DNA of 64,000 bases, taken from the NCBI RefSeq assembly GCF_959029255.1, contig NZ_CAUFUE010000001.1, positions 205,752 to 269,751 on the forward strand, read 5' to 3'. Below, one piece after another: positions 9,295 to 18,396 of this stretch (within the stretch, counting starts at the first letter, position 1; each line of letters begins with the position of its first letter). This DNA comes from an uncultured Bacteroides sp. GTDB taxonomy: Bacteria > Bacteroidota > Bacteroidia > Bacteroidales > Bacteroidaceae. A program made the position numbers and the translations under genes. The notes beneath the pieces are model-generated. The model was not told the origin of the DNA. It made no database searches and was given only the letters and a program-made list of their open reading frames with translations.

Positions 9295-10416
9295 TTAAAT
9301 ATGGAAGATGCCGAGTGCCGGGAAGGTGGCTCCCTGTATGGCGAAACAGATGCCAAATACGGCAGCACTGACAATCCAGAGAATAAGTAAAGTCCACTTC
9401 AGGCCGGAGTGCATGGGTTGCCACTTGAATAACTGGCTGAAGATTGCCCATACAAGGCTAATCAATGGAATGCCGACTAGCAGGATACCGGCGATGTACA
9501 TTACAATGGCGGACAATGGAGAAGAAGGTATTACAACATCTATCATCGGGAAAAGCGAGAAGAGTGCTGCACCACCTCCAATTGCTACCGCGATGGCCGC
9601 AAAGAGCAAAGCTACAAACACGACTCCGAAAACAAATAGTACGGGGCTACAAATGATAGCAAATATTACCAAACAAACTTTCAGGAACAGGCCGACAATC
9701 ATCACCAACGTATCACCAGCTTTCTGCAATAAAGTGCGAGGTTTGTCAGATTTCATATAATCGTTTACACCATTACTCACTTTTTCAAAGCCATCGGTCA
9801 CCGTTTTGCCGATATTTTCTACCGTCACCGCTTGACCACGCATACTCAACTTCTCGGCTGCCGTACGTGCTTCGGGGATAACCAGCCAACATACGATATA
9901 TACCGGTATCAGTGTGCCGTAGCCACAGATAAGAATGACAAGCAACAGTAAGCGGAGCAAAGTAACATCCCACCCCAGGTAGGCTGCCAAACCACTGACT
10001 ACACCACCCAACATCTTGTCGTCCGGATTACGGAAAAGGCGACGGTGAACGGAAGCGGTTGTCTGGTTGGCGGAGTCGGCATTCCATGAACCGGAACCGT
10101 AGCTACTGCCAGTATTCGTACCGTTATGAGAGGTTGAAGCGGTATCTGTGTCCGCAGCCTCCATATCTTCGGGTTTTCCCATACGGGCAATCACCTCTTC
10201 TACTTCTTCAATCGTAATGACTTGCGAGCCTGCCGTCAGCTTCTCGGCAAACAGTTCAGAGATACGACGTTCGATATCGTCAACAATCTCATCGGCACCT
10301 ACATCTTTGCGAAAATGCATCTTCAGATTGCTTAGGTAATTATCCAAAAGGCGATAAGCATCTTCATCGATATGGAAAACCGTCCCGCCTAAATTTACAG
10401 TTAATGTTTTTTTCAT
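9295..10416 (-). CDS. PspC domain-containing membrane protein
   Basis: A 373-aa inner-membrane protein. Residues 1-90 (KKTLTVNLGGTVFHIDEDAY to VIARMGKPED) form the soluble N-terminal region common to Bacteroidetes PspC proteins. A Ser/Thr/Gly-rich linker follows. The PspC domain at about 120-180 (RRLFRNPDDKMLGGVVSGLAAYLGWD) carries the first membrane segment. Three or more further helices follow (about 225-345). PspC proteins sense or relay envelope stress; here the neighbour is a PadR repressor, 43 bp upstream on the same strand, the usual pairing in this phylum. The pair is probably autoregulated through the site at 10883-10926. Confidence 0.9.
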   Translation of the reverse strand: MKKTLTVNLGGTVFHIDEDAYRLLDNYLSNLKMHFRKDVGADEIVDDIERRISELFAEKLTAGSQVITIEEVEEVIARMGKPEDMEAADTDTASTSHNGTNTGSSYGSGSWNADSANQTTASVHRRLFRNPDDKMLGGVVSGLAAYLGWDVTLLRLLLLVILICGYGTLIPVYIVCWLVIPEARTAAEKLSMRGQAVTVENIGKTVTDGFEKVSNGVNDYMKSDKPRTLLQKAGDTLVMIVGLFLKVCLVIFAIICSPVLFVFGVVFVALLFAAIAVAIGGGAALFSLFPMIDVVIPSSPLSAIVMYIAGILLVGIPLISLVWAIFSQLFKWQPMHSGLKWTLLILWIVSAAVFGICFAIQGATFPALGIFHI

Positions 10417-10459
10417 TGCTATATTTTTTAATTATGAATTACTAAGTATAAATTGCTAA

Positions 10460-10786
10460 TTATGAATTGCTAAGGTGGCTGACTGTATCATTCAGCTCCC
10501 GCCAAGATATCTCCAGTTCCCCAAGAAACACCTCTCCTTTCTCTGTGAGCTTGTAATATTTACGCGGAGGTCCTTGTGTAGACTCAATCCACTCGTAACT
10601 CAAGAGGTCATCGTTCTTCAAACGAGTGAGCAAGGGGTAAAGTGTTCCCTCTACCACAATCAGACGGGCTTCCTTCAATTTTTGGATAATATCCGAGGCG
10701 TACGCCGGTTCTTTGTGGAGCAATAGCATGATGCAATATTCAAGCATGCCTTTGCGCATTTGTGACTTTACATTATTAACGTCCAT
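10460..10786 (-). CDS. PadR family transcriptional regulator
   Basis: A 108-aa winged-helix repressor-type protein. It shows the PadR pattern: MRKGMLEYCIMLLLHKEPAYASDI (helices 1-2), IVVEGTLYPLLTRLKNDDLL (recognition helix) and the wing GPPRKYYKLTEKG. The C-terminal helix is short, as in the small PadR class. It is the first gene of an operon with the PspC gene; PadR proteins often repress their own operon, and an operator-like dyad sits upstream. The effector is unknown. Confidence 0.92.
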   Translation of the reverse strand: MDVNNVKSQMRKGMLEYCIMLLLHKEPAYASDIIQKLKEARLIVVEGTLYPLLTRLKNDDLLSYEWIESTQGPPRKYYKLTEKGEVFLGELEISWRELNDTVSHLSNS

Positions 10787-10882
10787 TCTATATTATAAAT
10801 TACTAATTATTAATTACGCTATCTATTTTTCTTTCCTAATCTTCTTAACCTGATATTGTCTTATCAGCTTCTTTGCATGGCA

Positions 10883-10926
10883 CAAATATATGCATTACTT
10901 TAGTACTATGTATTACAAAGTACTTT
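10883..10926 (-). promoter_or_regulatory. PadR-pspC promoter with operator-like dyad
   Basis: A minus-strand -7 box TATATTTG (10890-10883) lies just downstream (in transcript sense) of an imperfect dyad TACTTT-N15-AAAGTA (10896-10922). The dyad's distal end is the perfect palindrome AAAGTACTTT (10917-10926). The dyad covers the -33 position, as expected for a repressor site. PadR binding is inferred. Confidence 0.5.
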
Positions 10927-10975
10927 ATATTTTAATTATTTAACTATTAAGGTTACAAATAACAGCATTATAGTG

Positions 10976-10983
10976 TATCTTTG
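10976..10983 (+). promoter_or_regulatory. -7 box for the GNAT gene
   Basis: TATCTTTG matches TAnnTTTG and lies 26 bp before the start at 11010, giving a short leader. Confidence 0.65.
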
Positions 10984-11009
10984 CCCCAAAATACTATAAA
11001 TACAACAAT

Positions 11010-11507
11010 ATGTTTACCATTAGAAAAGCAACGATTGCCGATTGCGAGTTGATTCATAAACTTGCCTGGCAGATATTTCCTGAGACTTACAAGGAAATAC
11101 TTACTGAAGAACAGACTGAATATATGATGGAATGGATGTACTCTTTAGATAATATCCGCAAACAAATGGAGGAAGAGAGACATGTGTATCTGATTGCTTA
11201 TGAGGGATGTGAGGCGGTAGGATATGTATCCGTGCAACCACAAGGCGAAGATTTGTTCCATTTGCAGAAGATATACGTACTCCCCAATTTTCAAGGTGCA
11301 CATTGCGGCAGTTTCCTGTTTCGCGAAGCCGTTAAGTACATCAAGGAAGTACATCCCGGTCCGTGTATGATGGAACTGAATGTGAACCGAAACAACAAGG
11401 CGCTACACTTCTATGAACATATAGGAATGAAAAAATTGAGAGAAGGAGATTTCCCGATAGGAAACGGATATTATATGAATGATTATATAATGGGGAAGGA
11501 AATCTGA
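11010..11507 (+). CDS. GNAT family N-acetyltransferase
   Basis: A 165-aa acetyl-CoA-dependent acetyltransferase. It shows the GNAT pattern: an N-terminal strand (FTIRKATIADCELIHKLA), YVSVQPQGEDLFHLQKIYVLPNFQGAHCGSFLF containing the Q-x-x-G-x-G/A-like pyrophosphate loop in variant form, and a C-terminal N(V)NRNNKALHFYEHIGMKK motif. The acceptor is unknown; small molecules or protein N-termini are both possible. It is monocistronic, with its own promoter at 10976 and a shared terminator at 11528. Confidence 0.88.
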   Translation: MFTIRKATIADCELIHKLAWQIFPETYKEILTEEQTEYMMEWMYSLDNIRKQMEEERHVYLIAYEGCEAVGYVSVQPQGEDLFHLQKIYVLPNFQGAHCGSFLFREAVKYIKEVHPGPCMMELNVNRNNKALHFYEHIGMKKLREGDFPIGNGYYMNDYIMGKEI

Positions 11508-11527
11508 TTAATTAAAAATTGAAAATT

Positions 11528-11574
11528 AAAGGCTACGCAAATAAAATATTCAGATATTCGCGTAGCCTTTTTAT
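11528..11574. terminator. Bidirectional terminator between GNAT and POT genes
   Basis: An 11-bp perfect stem (AAAGGCTACGC with GCGTAGCCTTT) is followed by TTATTTT on the plus strand and preceded by AT-rich sequence for the minus strand. It sits between two convergent genes. Confidence 0.8.
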
Positions 11575-11595
11575 TTTGCTCGATAAAGGGAAAGT

Positions 11596-13125
11596 TTATG
11601 CCACTTTTTCCAAACGCTTCATAACGGAGAAAATGAACAGGGCAGACAACAAGCAGAGAGCTACCAAGACTCCCCATACCACATAAAGCGGAAGGTTACC
11701 CCACAAATTGGAAGCTACAGAAGTCAGATAGTTACCGATGGCAGTTGCCACAAACCAACCACCCATCATCATACCCTTGTACTTGGGAGGTGCCACTTTA
11801 GATACAAAAGAAATACCCATAGGTGAAAGCAACAGTTCACCGAAAGTAAGCACAAGATAAGTAGATACTAACCAGTCAGGTGATACAAAGGAAGCGGTAC
11901 CGGCTTCAACAGCCACCTTCTGCTGATCGGGTGAAAGCAATCCTATGGAAGCAATAATCATCAGAATGTAACCGCAGGCTGCCACCAACATACCGAGACC
12001 TATTTTACGCGGAGCACTCGGTTCTTTACCTTTGGAAGCCAACCAGCCGAAAATGCCCATAGAAACAGGGGTAAGAGCCACTACATAGAACGGATTGAAC
12101 TGTTGGAAGATAGGAGCGTCAACTGCCGTGGACTCCGGAAGTATCGTGTATCTATAAATCAAGAATGCCACAGCCGCTAAAATAACCGCGCCCGAAATAA
12201 GCTTTGTACGTCCCGACTTACTTTGGAACAAGGAGAACAGGGCGTAAACGATAAAGATGATTGCCACCAAATTCCATACCGTGAACATCATGCTTTCTAC
12301 TCCTGAAGAACTCTTAGCGGTGAACTCGTCAGCGAAGAAAGTAAGCGTCAGTCCATTCTGATGGAAAGCCATCCAGAAGAAGATAACTACTGTAAATACA
12401 AGACAAAGAGCCACAATACGGTCTTTGGTCTCAGCGGGAGAAAGTTCTTCGGTTACCGAGGCTTTACCAGCGCTTGAGGCCACTTGTTTCGTACTACCTT
12501 CCACATGTTTGAAAGTACTGCGGAAAGCATAATAGATAATCATAGAAACAATAAGTGAAACGCATGCCACGCCGAAAGCGAAATGATAGGAATCGTTGAC
12601 ACTTATTCCCAAGCTCTTCTGGGCATAGTTCATGATGCCTACCGCACATGACGGTGCAAACAGAGCACCGATATTAATAGCCATATAAAAGATACTGAAA
12701 GCGGAATCGCGTCTTGCGGCATATTCCGGCGAATCGTAAAGATTACCTACCATCACTTGCAGATTTCCCTTGAAAAGTCCCGTACCCGTACTAATGACCA
12801 GCAATGCACCTATCATACACACCATGCCCATCGTACCCGTACCTGCCGGAATAGCAAGCAGCACATAGCCCGCAAACATGGCAATGATACCGATAGTAAC
12901 CATCTTGCCATAACCGAATTTGTCGGCAAGGATACCACCGATGAACGGCAAGAAATAGACCATAGCAAGAAATCCACCATAAATCTGTCCAGCTACATCC
13001 GGCGACAGACCGAAATTAGCTTTGAGAAACAGCACAAACACTGCCAACATTGTGTAATAACCGAAACGCTCTCCTGTGTTGGCAAGCGCCAAGGCATAAA
13101 GCCCTTTAGGTTGTCCTTCAAACAT
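11596..13125 (-). CDS. Proton-dependent oligopeptide (POT/PTR2) transporter
   Basis: A 509-aa major-facilitator protein of the POT family that imports di- and tripeptides with protons. The signature E-x-x-E-R-F-x-Y-Y appears in degenerate form as NTGERFGYYTM in helix 1. The second PTR2 signature region (residues about 70-165, GGILADKFGYGK to FSIFYMAINIGALFAP) is clear. Twelve or more hydrophobic segments are visible, with a charged cytoplasmic loop near residues 205-235. It is monocistronic, driven by the near-consensus promoter at 13180-13210, and converges on the GNAT gene. Confidence 0.93.
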   Translation of the reverse strand: MFEGQPKGLYALALANTGERFGYYTMLAVFVLFLKANFGLSPDVAGQIYGGFLAMVYFLPFIGGILADKFGYGKMVTIGIIAMFAGYVLLAIPAGTGTMGMVCMIGALLVISTGTGLFKGNLQVMVGNLYDSPEYAARRDSAFSIFYMAINIGALFAPSCAVGIMNYAQKSLGISVNDSYHFAFGVACVSLIVSMIIYYAFRSTFKHVEGSTKQVASSAGKASVTEELSPAETKDRIVALCLVFTVVIFFWMAFHQNGLTLTFFADEFTAKSSSGVESMMFTVWNLVAIIFIVYALFSLFQSKSGRTKLISGAVILAAVAFLIYRYTILPESTAVDAPIFQQFNPFYVVALTPVSMGIFGWLASKGKEPSAPRKIGLGMLVAACGYILMIIASIGLLSPDQQKVAVEAGTASFVSPDWLVSTYLVLTFGELLLSPMGISFVSKVAPPKYKGMMMGGWFVATAIGNYLTSVASNLWGNLPLYVVWGVLVALCLLSALFIFSVMKRLEKVA

Positions 13126-13179
13126 AATTTTTTTTGATATTAGATATTAGTAAATAGATTAATTTCTTAATATTTTGTG

Positions 13180-13210
13180 CAAATATAGACTTTTTGATTG
13201 ATTGCACAAA
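13180..13210 (-). promoter_or_regulatory. Promoter of the POT transporter gene
   Basis: On the minus strand, -33 TTTG (13210-13207) and -7 TATATTTG (13187-13180) are 19 bp apart, a full match to the Bacteroides consensus. The leader is about 50 nt. Confidence 0.8.
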
Positions 13211-13296
13211 TAGGCAACGAAGTATATATTTACTCAATTCTATTTACTTTTCTATTTATTTTGAAGGCATGATGTACTGTTTCTCTCTTTTTAATC

Positions 13297-14787
13297 TCAT
13301 TTCAAATTGGTATTCGCATTCGTTTCTTTCTCCGGTATGGCATATAAATAGTAGGTACTATTCGGCGTGAAAGGAGTGCCGTCGGGGAATGAAGTGAACC
13401 AATGTCCCTCAGGATTATATTTTTCATAACTGCCATCCTGCTGCCAACACTCATATTCTTTGGCAGCTTCTTCCTCCGTCAACGGTTCGCGCACTACGGA
13501 CTGCTGCGTACGGAGAATATCGGTTATGCCGAAGCCTTCGCCCCAAAGTTCACGACGACGTTCCATCAGGATATCGGCAACCATCTGTTCCTGCGTTTTC
13601 CCCATCAGATTATAATCGGCAAGCCCACGGGCATTGCGCAAAGTATTGAGGGGGTTCACCGCTTCTTCCAGCAGACCCTTACGAGCCAATCCTTCTGCAG
13701 CAATGAGATACATTTCAGCAGAACGCATCACGACAATATCCCCCGTCTGATCGGAACGGATACGGAATTTACGATACCCCAGATATCCCTCGCGCATCCA
13801 TTGAAAGAGTTCCAAACGTATATCATTCGCCTCGAACTTATCCATGAAGTGCGGATCGGCCATGAAACTGTTGTAGGCATCGGGAGTCACTACATCGATG
13901 TAATAGAAATTATAACTGGCATCGGACTGGCTGACGGATTGCGGTTGTCCCCATATCCACTCGGAATTGGAAATATCATTAAACCCCATATAGGTTTTGG
14001 CATCTGTCATCAAAGTATATCCATTGGCAGCGGCAAGGGCAGACTTGGCGGCATCTTCCCACTGACCGGTGAGCAGATAGGCACGGGCAAACAGCCCGTT
14101 GACTACGGCTGTGTTAGGCTTGAATTTCGAATTGTCGTCGGGGCGCACATAGCCATCGAGTAAAGTCTGTGCCTGATTCAGGTCTTTGAATATCTGGGTA
14201 TAAAGTTCTTCAAGAGTAGCCTTTCCCTTGGGTTGTGTACCTGGTCTGGTCGGTTCGGTATAGAGAGGTACGGCAAGTGCCGTCTTATCCTTCAAATAGG
14301 TGAATTGATAATGTTGTGCCAGATGCAAATAGCAAAATGCACGCAAAGCATACGCTTGCCCCTGGGCATGACGGAAATCAGGAGTATCATCATCACCGGT
14401 GGCCTTGATGGAAATAGCTGTATTGCAGTTGTCTATGGTTTTATACATCAGATACCAGGCAAAGGCGGTACGATTGTTGGAGGGTATTGCCACATCATCG
14501 AACTGATAGGAAGAATTGAAACCGTACATGGGGCGGGAAACAACATCGTCCGCCATCATATCGTCTTGCAACATCAAGGCACGATAGCCGATATTGGCAT
14601 ACGTACTACCGTATTCAAATAGGTTGTACCAGGCACCGTTGAAGATACGCCCGGCATTGGAGGGGATCGGGACAAGCCCGGCATCTACCGCATCGGTAGG
14701 TTTGTGGTCGAGAAAATCGCCGCTACAAGAAGAGATGACAAACAGTCCGGCTACACAAATTGCTATATTTTTGATTGAAGTCTTCAT
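13297..14787 (-). CDS. RagB/SusD family nutrient-uptake outer-membrane lipoprotein
   Basis: Surface glycan- or peptide-binding lid protein that works with the SusC channel encoded just upstream. It is 496 aa with a lipoprotein signal (AICVAGLFVISSCSG, lipid Cys near 19), the SusD-like N-terminal domain (FLDHKPTDAVD, then RIFNGAWYNLFEYGS) and the C-terminal RagB domain with VVMRSAEMYLIAAEG and LWGEGFGITDILR. I moved the start from 14895 to 14787; the upstream 36 codons run through the dispersed repeat at 14824-14917 and hide a clean signal peptide. No carbohydrate-active enzyme is linked, so the ligand cannot be named. Confidence 0.93.
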   Translation of the reverse strand: MKTSIKNIAICVAGLFVISSCSGDFLDHKPTDAVDAGLVPIPSNAGRIFNGAWYNLFEYGSTYANIGYRALMLQDDMMADDVVSRPMYGFNSSYQFDDVAIPSNNRTAFAWYLMYKTIDNCNTAISIKATGDDDTPDFRHAQGQAYALRAFCYLHLAQHYQFTYLKDKTALAVPLYTEPTRPGTQPKGKATLEELYTQIFKDLNQAQTLLDGYVRPDDNSKFKPNTAVVNGLFARAYLLTGQWEDAAKSALAAANGYTLMTDAKTYMGFNDISNSEWIWGQPQSVSQSDASYNFYYIDVVTPDAYNSFMADPHFMDKFEANDIRLELFQWMREGYLGYRKFRIRSDQTGDIVVMRSAEMYLIAAEGLARKGLLEEAVNPLNTLRNARGLADYNLMGKTQEQMVADILMERRRELWGEGFGITDILRTQQSVVREPLTEEEAAKEYECWQQDGSYEKYNPEGHWFTSFPDGTPFTPNSTYYLYAIPEKETNANTNLK

Positions 14788-14823
14788 AATGAGTAGAAAT
14801 TTAATTAGTTTGATATATTTTTT

Positions 14824-14917
14824 AATGAAGAATGAAGAACTAAGAATGAAGAATTTAGCTGCGCTATGCAAGCGTACCACAAGGTAATTCTTCATTCTTC
14901 ATTTTTAGTTCTTCATT
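14824..14917. repeat. Inverted dispersed repeat filling the susC-susD gap
   Basis: Arm 14824-14855 (AATGAAGAATGAAGAACTAA and on) and arm 14886-14917 (its near reverse complement) can fold into a long hairpin in the mRNA between susC and susD. The susC stop codon (14916-14918) lies at the edge of the second arm. The sequence is shared with 5622-5668. It could lower susD relative to susC expression or protect an RNA end; this is inference. Confidence 0.7.
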
Positions 14918-17900
14918 AAAATGAAACATTAACTCCACCCGAAATAGACCGCATGGCAGGATAACGGTAATATGTCAACCCGGTAATTCCCTGTTCAGGA
15001 TCGAGTCCCTGATTGCCGGAAATCGTGAGCAGGTTATCTGCTTTGACAAACAGTTGCAAGCTGCTCAAACTGATTTTCTTTATCATAGGCTGTGGAAAGT
15101 TATAGGACAAGGTGATATTCTTCATCCGCAAGTATGAATTATTGAACAGGTTACGGGTGGAATTTGCATTCCAGTTATTCGAAACGGTCTTCAGTGCCGG
15201 GACATCCGTATAACGGTTTTCCGGTGTCCAGCGTTTCAGCATTTCCGTAGACCAGGCACGTCCCGTACTGCTTCCGTTGCTCCACAACATCGTGATGTCA
15301 CGGTCTACAATGTAGCCACCGATGCTATATGCGAAGATTGCGGATAACTCAAATCCCTTGTAAGTGAAAGCGGTATTGAAACCTCCGTACACTTTCGGCA
15401 GAGAAGATTTGTTGATATAATAGTAATCGGCTTTGGCATAATCATTGGTAGTGGTACGCCCGATAACGTTATTCTGCGCATCCTTTACATCTTTATACCA
15501 CAATGGGTCACCATTTTCCGGATTTACCCCGGCCCACTCGCGCAGATAGAAGTCATAGACCGAACGGCCTACTTTCAAACGGGTCACACCCGTAATCGGC
15601 ATGTCTTTCAGCGGAAGGTCGGTCACTACATTCTTATAATGAGTCAGGTTCACACCCAGACGCCACGAGAAGTCACGCGTATGGATGAGCATCCCCTTCA
15701 GATCTATTTCAAATCCGGTATTCTTCAATGCACCGATATTTTCGTCTACCGAAGTATAACCCAAGGAAGTGGCAAGCGGACGAGAATAAAGCAGGTCTTT
15801 GGAACGACGTTGGAAGAAATCGAATGAACCGGAAAAACGGTTGTTAAACAATGAGAAATCAATTCCGACATTAAAGTTCAAGTTGGTTTCCCATTTCAAT
15901 CCCGGTGTAGCCAGACGGTCAGATACCAAAGCGTTCTCACCGGCTTGGGAAACGATGGTATAGAGTCCGCTGCTGGCATAATATGTACCCAGATTGTCGT
16001 TACCCTGCGCACCATAACTTGCCTTCAACGTCAGTGCCGAAAGCCAGTCGGTGGTGGAAAGCATAAACTTCTCCCGGTCAATACGCCACGACGCACCTAC
16101 CGACCAGAAGTTACCCCAACGGGTGGAAGGAGCAAAACGGGAAGAACCGTCACGGCGATAAGAAGCCGAGAAGAAGTACTTGCCTTGATAATCGTACTGC
16201 GCACTCAAGAGATATCCCAACAAGGAATAATCGATGCGGTATCCGGTACCGGCAGTCACCAGTGAACCGACAGCCAACTCGGGCATATCGGGCACAGCCA
16301 TATTGGCTCGTGCGGCCTGTAACACATCATAACGGTATGAATAGGCTTCTTCTCCGGCCAGGATATTGAAATGATGTTCACCAATGGTTTTGTCATAGGT
16401 CACGATATTATTCCATGTCCACGAGAAAGTACGGGTATATTCACGGCTTGCACCACCTCCGGTATTTACGGCAGGACCGATTTTAGGATTGGTATAATCA
16501 AGCGCGTTATAGTTGACCAAATCAAAATTGAAACTGGTTTTGAACTTCAATCCTTCGATGATGGTTGCTTCAAGGTATGTACGTCCCGAAAACTCATCTT
16601 TCATACGTTCCGATTTATCGTTCGGCAACGTGGCGGGTAGGTTCCAGTTAGCCATGGAACCGGACGGACGATAAGAGCCGAAATCATAAATACGGTTTCC
16701 TTCGGAATCATATTTGTACGTGCCGTCGGGATTCATTTCATAGATAGGATAAAAATCAGCCATCAATCGTCCGGCATTGATGACGTTGCTCGTTTTCGTA
16801 TCCGAAGATACGGGATAGTTCTGCATGGAATGGGCGAAGCTCATATTGACACTCCCACGGAGCCATTTATTTATCTGGCTGGTGATATTGGAACGTAAGT
16901 TGAAACGCTGGTAACCGGATTCAAGGGCAATGCCTTTATCATTCAGATACCCTGCCGAAAAGAAATATTGATTTGTTTTTCCTCCTCCCGATACATTGAG
17001 TCCCAACTCTGTACGCAGAGCCTGTTGTTCCATGGCATCCTGCCAATCTACATTCCAAAGGGGGACAGCTCCTGCAATCAATTTTCCATCCGTACCTACC
17101 GGCTGGGAATAGTTAGGTCCGTAAGGGTTAGGCCCTCCTCCCATCAATTTTCCAACAAGGTCCTTGGAAGCTTGTACGGCAGCAGTCTGGGGAGTGTACT
17201 TATCCGTATTCAAAGCATATTGGTTTCGCAAAGCTTCCCAATAAAGTTCAAAATATTGATTGGTACCGATGCGGTCATAATCACGTACGGCACGGTTGGA
17301 ACCACCGAAGCTGGCTTTCACGCTGACTGTGGTCTTAGAGTCGGTCTGTCCTTGTTTGGTAGTAATGATAATCACACCGTTGGCGCCACGAGAACCGTAA
17401 AGTGCGGCCGATGCAGCATCTTTCAGCACCGTAATGGAAGCGATGTCTTCCGGATTGATGGAGTTGATGCTACCATCAAATGGCAAGCCATCCACCACAT
17501 AAAGCGGTGCGCTGGAGGCATTGATGGAGCCGATACCACGGATACGGATTTCGGCATCAGTACCCGGTTGCCCGCTGGCGGCACTTGCCTGAAGTCCGGG
17601 AACAGTACCTTCAAGGGCGCGCGACACGTTTGAAGTCTGCATACGGGCTATCTCATCCCCTTTCACGGTAGAGGCCGCTCCGGTAAAGCTGTATTTCTTG
17701 GCGGTGGCGTATGCCACTACCATCACTTCGTCCAGCACTTCACTGTCCGCCGGCAAATCCACGTTAATCACGGTACGGCCATTAACTTTATGTTCCTGGC
17801 TTTTAAGGCCTATAAAGCTGAATATCAGCGTTCCGTCTGATGGGACTTTAATGGAATAATGACCATCGATATCAGTCACCGTACCGTTATGTGTTCCTTT

Positions 17901-18044
17901 TATCAATACCGATGCCCCCGGTAAGGGTTCTCCTTCTGACACCACGGTGCCTGAGACCTGTATGTCATTCGCCGTTGCCGCATGTAGAACGGCTGTAAAA
18001 AGCAGGACGAACGATGCTAAAAATAGACGTAGTTTCATATTCAT
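14916..18044 (-). CDS. SusC/RagA family TonB-linked outer-membrane channel
   Basis: A 1042-aa TonB-dependent transporter. It has a signal peptide (to ATANDIQ), then a carboxypeptidase-regulatory-like domain (about 28-105, VSGTVVSEGEPLPGASVLIKG). The plug domain (about 115-230) has VPGLQASAASGQPGTDAEIRIRG and the diagnostic LYVVDGLPFDGSINSINPEDI. A 22-stranded barrel follows, ending in GGVNVSF with terminal Phe. It works with the SusD lipoprotein downstream to import large nutrients. No anti-sigma, hybrid sensor or hydrolase lies beside the pair, so this is an orphan SusCD unit; its control may involve the 22-bp array at 18191-18322. Confidence 0.96.
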   Translation of the reverse strand: MNMKLRLFLASFVLLFTAVLHAATANDIQVSGTVVSEGEPLPGASVLIKGTHNGTVTDIDGHYSIKVPSDGTLIFSFIGLKSQEHKVNGRTVINVDLPADSEVLDEVMVVAYATAKKYSFTGAASTVKGDEIARMQTSNVSRALEGTVPGLQASAASGQPGTDAEIRIRGIGSINASSAPLYVVDGLPFDGSINSINPEDIASITVLKDAASAALYGSRGANGVIIITTKQGQTDSKTTVSVKASFGGSNRAVRDYDRIGTNQYFELYWEALRNQYALNTDKYTPQTAAVQASKDLVGKLMGGGPNPYGPNYSQPVGTDGKLIAGAVPLWNVDWQDAMEQQALRTELGLNVSGGGKTNQYFFSAGYLNDKGIALESGYQRFNLRSNITSQINKWLRGSVNMSFAHSMQNYPVSSDTKTSNVINAGRLMADFYPIYEMNPDGTYKYDSEGNRIYDFGSYRPSGSMANWNLPATLPNDKSERMKDEFSGRTYLEATIIEGLKFKTSFNFDLVNYNALDYTNPKIGPAVNTGGGASREYTRTFSWTWNNIVTYDKTIGEHHFNILAGEEAYSYRYDVLQAARANMAVPDMPELAVGSLVTAGTGYRIDYSLLGYLLSAQYDYQGKYFFSASYRRDGSSRFAPSTRWGNFWSVGASWRIDREKFMLSTTDWLSALTLKASYGAQGNDNLGTYYASSGLYTIVSQAGENALVSDRLATPGLKWETNLNFNVGIDFSLFNNRFSGSFDFFQRRSKDLLYSRPLATSLGYTSVDENIGALKNTGFEIDLKGMLIHTRDFSWRLGVNLTHYKNVVTDLPLKDMPITGVTRLKVGRSVYDFYLREWAGVNPENGDPLWYKDVKDAQNNVIGRTTTNDYAKADYYYINKSSLPKVYGGFNTAFTYKGFELSAIFAYSIGGYIVDRDITMLWSNGSSTGRAWSTEMLKRWTPENRYTDVPALKTVSNNWNANSTRNLFNNSYLRMKNITLSYNFPQPMIKKISLSSLQLFVKADNLLTISGNQGLDPEQGITGLTYYRYPAMRSISGGVNVSF

Positions 18045-18190
18045 CTCTTAAAAATTAGTTAGATTAGTTAACTGTTAAGAGACGGCTTTGGTTCACAGAG
18101 AATACACTTTTCTCTTTTTTATTCAAGTTTCGCAAGTACTCCAGTTAAGGAAGTTTCGTATGTTCTTATCAACAAAATGCCACTATATTT

Positions 18191-18322
18191 CTCCTTTACT
18201 ATTAGTACAGTATCACTTTACTAGCAATAAAGTGTCACTTTACCACCGATACAGAGTTACTTTATCACGGGTAAAGCAACACTGTACTGCCGATAAAGCG
18301 GCACTGTACAATTGATAAAGTA
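18191..18322. repeat. Six tandem 22-bp dyad repeats upstream of susC
   Basis: Six contiguous units begin at 18191, 18213, 18235, 18257, 18279 and 18301, with no indels. Each has a left arm CTTTA or CTGTA at unit position 4-8, a seven-base spacer, and a right arm TAAAG or TACAG at position 16-20. Most units thus form a small dyad (CACTTTA-N7-TAAAG). A further ATAAAG half-site follows at 18325. The array lies 147-278 bp upstream of susC. There are no unique spacers, so it is not CRISPR. I see no gene in 18045-18734. Confidence 0.85.
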
Positions 18323-18396
18323 GTATAAAGTTAAAAGCAACTGTCCGTCAACACATTGTATGTTTAGTGTAAAGTTTATAAATGGGAATTTTGGGA

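Noticed and set aside
14788..14895. 36 extra N-terminal residues on SusD
   Set aside because: They come from the dispersed repeat and would bury the lipoprotein signal peptide.
18088..18315. A 75-codon frame over the 22-bp array
   Set aside because: It translates the repeat units, whose period is not a multiple of three, so the protein shows no repeat. It is best explained as chance.
18191..18322. CRISPR array
   Set aside because: Units are contiguous, only partly similar and have no unique spacers; no cas genes are present.
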